The translations under genes were made by a program, and so were the position numbers. Source: an uncultured Clostridia bacterium (GTDB taxonomy: Bacteria > Bacillota > Clostridia > Oscillospirales > Acutalibacteraceae). From it: 64,000 nt of DNA. The stretch spans positions 21,766-85,765 of the forward strand of contig CANQUV010000007.1 in NCBI GenBank assembly GCA_947627135.1, read 5' to 3'. The notes below the pieces were generated by a model. The model saw nothing but the letters and a program-made list of their open reading frames with translations. It searched no databases and was not told where the DNA came from. This document shows, piece by piece, positions 53,497 to 60,635 of this stretch; positions within the stretch are counted from its first letter, which is position 1; each line of letters opens with the position of its first letter.

Positions 53497-56400
53497 ATGC
53501 TAATTAATAGCAAATTTTCAAACAAAATTATCAGTATAGTTTTATCTCTTATGCTGATGCTATCACTTGTTCCCGTAAACGCTTTTGCAGCATCGGAAAA
53601 CGAGGAGCAGGAACAACAAAAAGTTTTGTGGGCAGATGTTGCTTTAGAAGCCAAAGAAAATACAGACTACACCACTGATGGCACAAATTATACAGTTAAA
53701 ACAGCAAAAGGTTTGGCGTATATTGCAAATATCGTGAACAACGGAAACTCACTTGAAGGTGCAATAGTTAAACTTGAAAATGATATTGACCTTACAACAG
53801 CAGGTGTTACAGACTACGATATAAGCACTGTAAATTCAGATAACAGCTGGACGCCAATCGGTATAAATTCAAGCAAAAGTTTTTCCGGTACATTCGACGG
53901 GGAAAATCATACAATAAGCGGAATGTATATTAATAAGATTTCTGCTTACAACAGTGGATTATTTGGAATAATAAAAAATGCATCAATAAAAAATTTAAAT
54001 GTTGAAGGTACTATTACCGCCAATACATATATAGGCAGTATTGCAGGCAAATCTGAAAATAGTAATATAAATAACTGTTCAAGTAATGTTACAGAAAAAG
54101 GCAGATTTTATATTGGCGGCATAGTTGGTTCAAACAGCGGCACAGTTTCTCAATGCTGTAATACCAAATTAATTAAAGGTGCATTTGGTATCGGCGGTAT
54201 TTTAGGATATAATACAGGAATTGTTACTGATTGTTATAATACAGGGGTTGTTGATTCAGGTAATTATTCCGGTGGAATTACAGGATTTAATTCCAATATA
54301 GTTAAAAATTGTTATAACATCGGTTCGATTAACAGCAGTAATGTTAAGGGCGGTATAATCGGATACGATGAAAACGGTACGGTCACAAATACTTATTTCC
54401 TGAAAACAGAAAGTATAAACAGCACAGTTGAGGGAATAGGTTATGACGAAACATATATTCATAATTCATCAGTAGCAAAAAATGAAGCTGAATTTAATTC
54501 AGGTGAAGTAGCATATCTTTTACAAGGTGATGAAGAAACTCCAATTTGGGGACAATCACTTGTAAGTACAGTTGATAATTACCCTAAATTTACAAACAAA
54601 CCGGAAGAAAAAGTATTAAAAGTTATATTTATAAATGATAATGCAGAGTATGCATTTTCATATACTAATCAGGGAAGTAAAATATCAGAGCCTGTTGAGC
54701 CTGAAAAGACAGGAAATACTTTTGAAGGTTGGTATAAAGAAGAAAGTCTTGAAAATAAGTGGGATTTTGATTCTGACACATTAACTCAGGATACAAATCT
54801 GTATTCAAAATGGGAAATTCGAACTTATTTAGTAACATATACTCTTGAAAATATGACAGCAGAAAATCAACCGGATTATGTTACTTTTAATACTGAAGCT
54901 GAAATTTTACTTAAACCCGACGATGGATATAAACTTCCGGAAACAGTAACAGTAAAGCGTGACGGCGAAGAGCTTATCGCAGATTCAGATTATACAATCA
55001 GCAAGTCAGCCGACGGATTAAAAATATTTTTACCCGCACAGACAGTTTCAGGTGATTTAGAAATAATAGCAGCAGGTATTCCTCTGTCAAACAATACAGA
55101 TTTAACAGGTCTTTCATACGAATTTGACGAAACAAAAATTGATTTGACGCCCGAGCAGTTAGCAGAGGCAGGAACTGATGATGGCGTAACCATTGTGCTT
55201 CATCACGGAACACAAGACGGAACAGAAATCAGTCTTTTTCCTGAAACAGCTAACGATAAAGATTCCGTATTAACACAAGGCGCAGCACTTATTGATGGAA
55301 GTTGCACTTGTACAGTGACTGTTACTGCTGAAGACCGCAAAACACAAAAAATTTATAAGCTTAATTTTATAGTAAATGAAGAACATACACCGGGACAAAT
55401 TGTGATAGAAAACACAAAATCTGCAACCTGTACAGAAGAGGGTTCTTATGATGAAGTGATTTACTGTACAATTTGTAAAAATGAAGTTACCAGAGCTAAA
55501 ATTACAACAGATCCCCTTGGACATAAATGGAGCGAATGGGAACTTACAAAAGCTCCCACAGCAACAGAAAAAGGTGAGGAAACACGCACATGTCAGGTAT
55601 GTAATGAAAATGAAACAAGAGAGGTTGAGCCTGATAGCACAGCACCTGTAATCAGCGGTATTGAAGACGGCAGTTTTTATAACGAAGAAAAGACCGTAAC
55701 AGTTAAAGATGCGCTTTTGGATACAGTAACCGTAAATGGAAAATCAGTTGAATTAGATGAAAATAACAGCTTTAAACTTGATACGACAGATGGTGTGTAT
55801 ATAATAGTTGCGACAGATAAAGCAGGAAACAGTACAACTAAAACAGTAACAATGGATACAACAGTACCTGCAATTAAAAGCAGCAGTTCTTTGAAGGAGG
55901 GAGGAGTATATTGTCTGCACCTCACGGGAACTTTTGATGAAAAGAATATTGACCGCATTTTAGTAAATGACACAGAGATGCAGATTGCAAATGCAAACAC
56001 AGAGCATCCTGGCTTTACAATGATAAGTTCTTCAGCAAATAAACCAATTTACGGAAATCTTACAATAGAGGTTATTGATAAAGCAGGGAACACACTTACA
56101 GTACATGTAACTCTCAATGAAGAACATACTTATGTAGAATATGAACGAGTTGAACTTTCATGCACAGTAAGAGGACATATAAGATCAAGATGTTCAGTTT
56201 GCACAATTGCAACAAAATATGAAGATTTAGGCTACGGTGACCATTCTTATGGCGACCCGGTGTTTGAATGGTCGGAAGACGGAAAAACTGCAACAGCAAC
56301 ATTTACATGTAAAAACGACCAATCACATAAAGAACAAGTAGAAGCAACCGTAACAGAAATTGTTAAGAAACAGGCTACCTGTACAGAAGAAGGTATTACA

Positions 56401-56838
56401 ACTTATACAGCAACTGTTACTTTTAATGATAAAGAATACAGTGATACTAAGGATGTTACTGATATTCCAAAAACAGAACACACACCTGAAATCGTAAATG
56501 ATAAAGAAGCAACTTGTACAGAAGACGGTTATACAGGAGATACAGTATGTTCTGTTTGCGGTGAAGTTCTTAAAGTGGGAGAAATTATTCCTGCAAAAGG
56601 TCATGATTTTGAGAACGGAAAATGTACCGGATGCGGTGTCTTGTTAGGCGATGTTGATTTAGACGGAAAATTAACCGTTAAGGATGCAACATTAGTTCAG
56701 CTGCATTGTGCTGGTTTAACAATATTAACAGAAAATCAGCTTTCAGTTGCAAATGTTGATCAAGACAAAGAAATAAATGTAAAAGATGCAACAATAATTC
56801 AGTTGTATCTTGCGGGATTAATTACTGAATTAAAGTAA
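53497..56838 (+). CDS. Secreted multidomain GLUG/InlB-repeat/dockerin protein
   Basis: 1113 residues with a Sec signal peptide cut near VNAFA (~31). GLUG-type repeats fill ~130-300 (GLFGIIKNASIKNLNVEG, YIGGIVGSNSGTVSQC, GIGGILGYNTGIVTDC), probably a beta-helix. A Listeria-Bacteroides (InlB B-type) repeat follows at ~372-430 (GNTFEGWYKEESLENKWDF), then beta-sandwich domains. Cys-pair repeats (ATCTEEGSYDEVIYCTICKN style) recur at ~630-710 and ~880-1035. A type I dockerin ends the protein: GDVDLDGKLTVKDATLVQLH and NVDQDKEINVKDATIIQLYL. No catalytic domain is visible. It may be a structural, adhesive or glycan-binding part of a dockerin-cohesin complex. AGGGAGGA precedes the ATG. Confidence 0.9.
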   Translation: MLINSKFSNKIISIVLSLMLMLSLVPVNAFAASENEEQEQQKVLWADVALEAKENTDYTTDGTNYTVKTAKGLAYIANIVNNGNSLEGAIVKLENDIDLTTAGVTDYDISTVNSDNSWTPIGINSSKSFSGTFDGENHTISGMYINKISAYNSGLFGIIKNASIKNLNVEGTITANTYIGSIAGKSENSNINNCSSNVTEKGRFYIGGIVGSNSGTVSQCCNTKLIKGAFGIGGILGYNTGIVTDCYNTGVVDSGNYSGGITGFNSNIVKNCYNIGSINSSNVKGGIIGYDENGTVTNTYFLKTESINSTVEGIGYDETYIHNSSVAKNEAEFNSGEVAYLLQGDEETPIWGQSLVSTVDNYPKFTNKPEEKVLKVIFINDNAEYAFSYTNQGSKISEPVEPEKTGNTFEGWYKEESLENKWDFDSDTLTQDTNLYSKWEIRTYLVTYTLENMTAENQPDYVTFNTEAEILLKPDDGYKLPETVTVKRDGEELIADSDYTISKSADGLKIFLPAQTVSGDLEIIAAGIPLSNNTDLTGLSYEFDETKIDLTPEQLAEAGTDDGVTIVLHHGTQDGTEISLFPETANDKDSVLTQGAALIDGSCTCTVTVTAEDRKTQKIYKLNFIVNEEHTPGQIVIENTKSATCTEEGSYDEVIYCTICKNEVTRAKITTDPLGHKWSEWELTKAPTATEKGEETRTCQVCNENETREVEPDSTAPVISGIEDGSFYNEEKTVTVKDALLDTVTVNGKSVELDENNSFKLDTTDGVYIIVATDKAGNSTTKTVTMDTTVPAIKSSSSLKEGGVYCLHLTGTFDEKNIDRILVNDTEMQIANANTEHPGFTMISSSANKPIYGNLTIEVIDKAGNTLTVHVTLNEEHTYVEYERVELSCTVRGHIRSRCSVCTIATKYEDLGYGDHSYGDPVFEWSEDGKTATATFTCKNDQSHKEQVEATVTEIVKKQATCTEEGITTYTATVTFNDKEYSDTKDVTDIPKTEHTPEIVNDKEATCTEDGYTGDTVCSVCGEVLKVGEIIPAKGHDFENGKCTGCGVLLGDVDLDGKLTVKDATLVQLHCAGLTILTENQLSVANVDQDKEINVKDATIIQLYLAGLITELK

Positions 56839-56852
56839 TTTAAAATTGAAAA

Positions 56853-56885
56853 TAAAACAGAGGGTAAACGCCCTCTGTTTTATTT
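56853..56885 (+). terminator. Terminator after the GLUG/dockerin gene
   Basis: AAAACAGAGGG/CCCTCTGTTTT stem, then TATTTTG. Confidence 0.88.
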
Positions 56886-56963
56886 TGTTTAAGACATATT
56901 TTAGCAAAATATTTATGTTCTTCTTAATATAATAAATTATAATATATTATTAGGAGGATATTT

Positions 56964-57116
56964 GTGAGTGAATTTATTTTTGTTGTTATAATAGCTTTTT
57001 TTCTTACATTAGCAGCAATATTGCTTTATTTTATTATAAAAAGATTGTCAATTTTTTTATATTTAAAAATAAAACATATTTTACAAAAACACATTGTTAT
57101 CGGAAAAACAAAATAA
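56964..57116 (+). CDS. Small single-pass membrane protein (50 aa)
   Basis: A GTG with TAGGAGGATATTT upstream opens 50 codons. The product has a strongly hydrophobic segment at ~3-27 (FIFVVIIAFFLTLAAILLYF) and a basic C-terminal tail (KIKHILQKHIVIGKTK), so a membrane-anchored N-out/C-in topology is likely. Length is below common gene-calling cut-offs. The ribosome site is among the best in this region, and a terminator hairpin starts at the stop codon, which supports a real gene. Function unknown. Confidence 0.6.
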   Translation: MSEFIFVVIIAFFLTLAAILLYFIIKRLSIFLYLKIKHILQKHIVIGKTK

Positions 57117-57146
57117 ATGCGGCATTGTAAAATCAATGCCGCATTT
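57115..57146. terminator. Terminator between the small membrane protein and the TSCPD gene
   Basis: AAATGCGGCATTG/CAATGCCGCATTT perfect 13-bp stem with a TAAAAT loop. It can act in both directions, with modest T-tracts. Confidence 0.75.
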
Positions 57147-57164
57147 CTGATTAAATTATTGGTA

Positions 57165-57416
57165 TTAATCCAATTCTAACGCTTCTTTTAGAGCATTTGC
57201 CAATTGGTCAGGACAAGATGTTCCCCTTCCTCTGCAATCAATTCCTTCCAGTTTTTCAATTGCGTCTTCTGCACTCATTCCTATTACAAGTTTGCAAATA
57301 CCTTGTGTATTTCCGTTACAGCCGCCTGTAAACGAAGCTCCTTTAATAATACCGTTTTCAATCTCTACCTGGATTTTTCTTGCACATACTCCCTGTGGTA
57401 TATATGTATATGTCAA
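57165..57416 (-). CDS. TSCPD domain protein (TIGR03905 type)
   Basis: 83 residues. I choose the TTG at 57416 (product begins MTYTYIPQGVCARK) because AAGAAGGTGA lies six bases upstream; the GTG at 57425 is inside it. The family pattern is intact: GVCARKIQVEIENG, FTGGCNGNTQGICKLVIG, CRGRGTSCPDQLANAL. The TSCPD motif is shared with the C-terminal region of some ribonucleotide reductases. Four Cys suggest metal binding. Cellular role unknown. Confidence 0.9.
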   Translation of the reverse strand: MTYTYIPQGVCARKIQVEIENGIIKGASFTGGCNGNTQGICKLVIGMSAEDAIEKLEGIDCRGRGTSCPDQLANALKEALELD

Positions 57417-57620
57417 AACTATCACCTTCTTTTTAATTATTTATAAGTAATTGCATTTGTATTTTTTATTTGTCTTAATTTATAATACCACATAAAAAAT
57501 ATAAAATAAAGTCCTAAATAAAATTCTAAAAAATTTTTGATTATTCTTTTATGTAATGTTGTTTTTTGTATGTTTGTGTTATATTATACTGTATATAGAG
57601 TTTAAGGCAGGATGAGTTTG

Positions 57621-58676
57621 ATGTCGTTTAAAATAAATTTGGGCAATTGGAATTCAATATTTGCTGTTCCTACAAAAGTAGCTGAAGAAAAACTAAAGCT
57701 CAGCAGTGCTTCCCAGTTACGGGTACTGTTATATGTGCTTGCTCATAACAATATAAATTTAACAAATCAACAAATTGGACAGGCATTGTCTATGCATGAA
57801 GAAGATGTTAAGGACGATCTTATGTATTGGGTAAATGAGGGGATATTGTCATTTAGTAACAATGAATACTCACCATCAGAAGAAAATTTATCAGAAAATA
57901 ATACGAAAACCGATATTTTACAAAATTCTGAAAAATCCGATAAAAAGCAGAATATAAATGATTCAGATGAAACTTCTCTAAAACCTTATAAAACAATAAT
58001 GACTCGTGCACAAAAACCAAGCCATACATTTATTGCACAGCTTGTTTCAAGAGATAAAACGCTTGTAGATTTACTCAATGAAATTCAAATGTCTTTAGGA
58101 AAAACCTTATCTAATTCAGATACGGCAACCATAGTATATTTATACGATACCTGCGGTTTATCAGCACCTGTAATAATGATGCTTGTTCAGTATTGTATTA
58201 CGATCAATAAGCCGAATTTGCGAACCATAGAAAGAATTGGAATTCAATGGGCGGATGAGGGAGTAGAAACGGTAATTGATGCTGAAAATAAAATTAAAGA
58301 CGCAAGACAGTCAAATCTTGATTTTTCAAAAGTATCTTCAGTATTTGGTATTCATAATGCGGGAACACCCTCGGCAAAACAGTTGTCTTACTCAAAAAAA
58401 TGGGTATCTGTTTGGAAGTTTTCCGATGAAATGTTAAGAGAGGCATACGAAAGATGTCTTGATGCAAAAGGTGAAATGAAGTTTTCATACATAGACGGAA
58501 TTTTGAAACGCTGGTATAACGACGGTATAAAAAATATTTCAGATATAGAAAATAAACAAAATCAGTCAAAAATCATTTCACAAAAGAAAGCGCAGCCAAG
58601 GGCGTCTAGACTAGAACAAAAGCCTTCTTACGATATTAATGAACTTGAAAATATGAGTTTTTTGGATGATAATTAG
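57621..58676 (+). CDS. DnaD domain replication initiation protein
   Basis: 351 residues, choosing the ATG at 57621, nine bases after AAGGCAGG (the ATG at 57612 overlaps it). The N-terminal winged-helix domain is at ~1-85 (SSASQLRVLLYVLAHNN). A polar linker follows, then a DnaB/DnaD C-terminal helical domain at ~135-205 (TIVYLYDTCGLSAPVIMMLV) and a second one at ~230-310 (LSYSKKWVSVWKFSDEML, FSYIDGILKRWYNDGI). DnaD-like proteins remodel origin DNA and help load the helicase. The next gene encodes the matching ATPase loader, 9 bases downstream. Confidence 0.92.
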   Translation: MSFKINLGNWNSIFAVPTKVAEEKLKLSSASQLRVLLYVLAHNNINLTNQQIGQALSMHEEDVKDDLMYWVNEGILSFSNNEYSPSEENLSENNTKTDILQNSEKSDKKQNINDSDETSLKPYKTIMTRAQKPSHTFIAQLVSRDKTLVDLLNEIQMSLGKTLSNSDTATIVYLYDTCGLSAPVIMMLVQYCITINKPNLRTIERIGIQWADEGVETVIDAENKIKDARQSNLDFSKVSSVFGIHNAGTPSAKQLSYSKKWVSVWKFSDEMLREAYERCLDAKGEMKFSYIDGILKRWYNDGIKNISDIENKQNQSKIISQKKAQPRASRLEQKPSYDINELENMSFLDDN

Positions 58677-58685
58677 AGGTGTTAT

Positions 58686-59690
58686 ATGAGTTATAGTAAA
58701 AAAATATATACACAGGCAATTGATTTAATAAACAGCAGAAGAATAAATGCTGAAAAGAACGCCGAAGAAAAGCAGAAAGAAATTTATAAGGCAGACCCTG
58801 AAATAGAAAGAATAAATAAAGAAATATCTGCGTCAGGGCTTGCGGCAGCAAGAGCAGTTTTTTACGGAAAAGATGTAACCGAGGAAATGGGAAAGTTGAA
58901 AATTAAAAATCTTGCTTTGCAAGATGAGCTTAAAGGCAGACTTATTGCAAAAGGTTATATGGTGAATGCTTTGGAACCGCAATATACATGTACAAAATGT
59001 AATGATACCGGATATTATGAAAAAGATAATAAAACCGTTGTATGTGACTGTCTTAAAAATGCATTGATCAAATGTACATGTGATGAGCTTAACGCAACTT
59101 CACCTCTTTCACTTTGCACATTTGAAAAATTTTCCTTGTCCAATTATGATATGGATGTCAGCGAAAGTTCGTCATCACCTTATGATATAATGAGTAAAAT
59201 ACTTAATTTTTGTATTCAGTATGCCAAAAACTTTAATGAGAATTCAAAAAGTCTTTTGTTAAGAGGTGCAACGGGACTCGGCAAAACTCATTTAAGCCTT
59301 GCTATTGCCAATGAAGTAATAAAAAATGGTTACAGCGTAATTTATGTATCTGCACCGACAGTTTTATCAAAGCTTGAGAAACAGCATTTTTCAAACGATT
59401 ATAGCAGCGAGGAAGAAACTCTCAACGCACTTTTAGAGTGTGATTTGCTTATAATAGACGATTTAGGAACAGAATTTGTTAATAATTTTTCTGTAACGGA
59501 AATATACAATATATTTAATTCAAGATTATTGCAGGGTAAACCGGTTATAATAAATACGAATCTTACCTTAAAAGAAATTGAGAGCAATTATTCGCAACGA
59601 TTTCTTTCAAGGCTGGTTGGCTGTGCGGTAAGGCTTGATTTTATCGGCAGAGACGTTCGTACCATAGACAGGAAAAAGAAAAACTTTTAA
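58686..59690 (+). CDS. dnaC: DnaC/DnaI-type helicase loader ATPase
   Basis: 334 residues. The N-terminal helical region carries a zinc motif (CTKCNDTGYYEK followed by CDCLKN) like that of DnaI. The AAA+ core has Walker A LLRGATGLGKTHLS, Walker B LLIIDDLGTEF and sensor/arginine region YSQRFLSRLVG. It loads the replicative helicase at origins with the DnaD-like protein encoded upstream. AGAGGTG precedes the ATG. A likely transcript end lies in the AT-rich run before the tRNA promoter. Confidence 0.93.
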   Translation: MSYSKKIYTQAIDLINSRRINAEKNAEEKQKEIYKADPEIERINKEISASGLAAARAVFYGKDVTEEMGKLKIKNLALQDELKGRLIAKGYMVNALEPQYTCTKCNDTGYYEKDNKTVVCDCLKNALIKCTCDELNATSPLSLCTFEKFSLSNYDMDVSESSSSPYDIMSKILNFCIQYAKNFNENSKSLLLRGATGLGKTHLSLAIANEVIKNGYSVIYVSAPTVLSKLEKQHFSNDYSSEEETLNALLECDLLIIDDLGTEFVNNFSVTEIYNIFNSRLLQGKPVIINTNLTLKEIESNYSQRFLSRLVGCAVRLDFIGRDVRTIDRKKKNF

Positions 59691-59717
59691 AAAAAATTCT
59701 TTTTTTAAAATTATCTA

Positions 59718-59745
59718 TTGACTTTTTTGGAAAATATTATATAAT
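59718..59745 (+). promoter_or_regulatory. SigA promoter of the tRNA-Gln/tRNA-Pro unit
   Basis: TTGACT (59718-59723), 16-base spacer, TATAAT (59740-59745), 29 bases before tRNA-Gln. Confidence 0.78.
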
Positions 59746-59774
59746 AAATAGCGTTGTACATCTAGTGCAAACAA

Positions 59775-59848
59775 TGAGGAATAGTGTAACGGTAGCACGA
59801 CAGACTCTGACTCTGTTTGTTGGGGTTCGAATCCCTATTCCTCAGCCA
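59775..59848 (+). tRNA. tRNA-Gln (anticodon CTG)
   Basis: 74 bases with encoded CCA. Acceptor TGAGGAA/TTCCTCA, anticodon stem ACAGA/TCTGT with loop CTCTGAC (anticodon CTG), T-loop TTCGAAT. Confidence 0.96.
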
Positions 59849-59850
59849 GT

Positions 59851-59876
59851 AGCCCCGAGCTTTCGGGGCTGTTTTT
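59851..59876 (+). terminator. Terminator-like hairpin between two tRNA genes
   Basis: AGCCCCGA-GCT-TTCGGGGCT followed by GTTTTTAAA, placed in the 32-base gap between tRNA-Gln and tRNA-Pro. No separate promoter for tRNA-Pro is visible. Confidence 0.75.
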
Positions 59877-59880
59877 AAAT

Positions 59881-59957
59881 CGAGGTGTAGCGCAGTTTGG
59901 TAGCGCACATCGTTCGGGACGATGGGGCCGCAAGTTCGAATCTTGTCACCTCGACCA
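59881..59957 (+). tRNA. tRNA-Pro (anticodon CGG)
   Basis: 77 bases with encoded CCA. Acceptor CGAGGTG/CACCTCG, D-loop AGTTTGGTAGC, anticodon loop TTCGGGA (anticodon CGG), T-loop TTCGAAT. The lipoprotein gene starts 53 bases later with no terminator between. Confidence 0.96.
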
Positions 59958-60010
59958 ATTGAATTTTATTACATTTATTATAAGGAAAAATATTAATTTT
60001 GGAGGTAAAT

Positions 60011-60484
60011 ATGAAAAGAATTATAAGTATTTTATGTTTGGCAGTTATCTGCCTTGCTGCATTTGCAGGTTGTTCAGCTAATACAAATGCAAATCTTCAA
60101 AATGTACTTGAAGAAATTAATTCAAAATACGATACAGCAGGTCTTGAAAAAATCACCGATGTTAATGACCTTAACACATATTATCAGATTAAGGCTGACG
60201 ATGTAAAACAATTTGCAGCAGAAATCAGCAGCAGTTCAGATTCACCTGTTGAAATTGTTATGGTAGAGGCTAATGATGCAACAGCTGCACAAAATGTTAC
60301 AACACAGCTTACAAACCGATATAATTCAATTTACAGTCAGTATGCTTCATACAGTCCTGACCAGCTTGATATGGTAAAGGCATGTAAAGTTACAACAGAC
60401 GGCAATTTTGTTTCGTTAATTGTATCAAAGGATTCTGCCGGTATGCTTGACATTTACTATAATGCTATCGGGGTAAATAAATAA
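60011..60484 (+). CDS. DUF4358 lipoprotein
   Basis: 157 residues from the ATG at 60011, with TTTTGGAGG upstream. The lipoprotein signal ends AAFAGC (Cys ~21). The mature part matches the DUF4358 pattern: YYQIKADDVKQFAAEIS, EIVMVEANDATAAQNV, SPDQLDMVKACKV. The family is common in Clostridia, surface-anchored and of unknown function. It lies just downstream of tRNA-Pro and may receive read-through from the tRNA promoter. Confidence 0.86.
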   Translation: MKRIISILCLAVICLAAFAGCSANTNANLQNVLEEINSKYDTAGLEKITDVNDLNTYYQIKADDVKQFAAEISSSSDSPVEIVMVEANDATAAQNVTTQLTNRYNSIYSQYASYSPDQLDMVKACKVTTDGNFVSLIVSKDSAGMLDIYYNAIGVNK

Positions 60485-60510
60485 TTTTTATAAATTTATA
60501 ATATTATATC

Positions 60511-60540
60511 AGCCGTTGCTTAATTGCAGCGGCTTTTTGT
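60511..60540 (+). terminator. Terminator after the DUF4358 gene
   Basis: AGCCGTTGC-TTAATT-GCAGCGGCT followed by TTTTGTTCTTTTT. Confidence 0.88.
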
Positions 60541-60573
60541 TCTTTTTATCAATTAACTATATCAATATTGTAA

Positions 60574-60602
60574 TTGTAAGAGGTTGAATTATGTGTTATA
60601 AT
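60574..60602 (+). promoter_or_regulatory. Promoter of pcrA
   Basis: TTGTAA (60574-60579), 17-base spacer, TATAAT (60597-60602) with an extended TG. Confidence 0.65.
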
Positions 60603-60635
60603 CTTTAAGCAATTATAATGAAAAGAGAAGGACTA

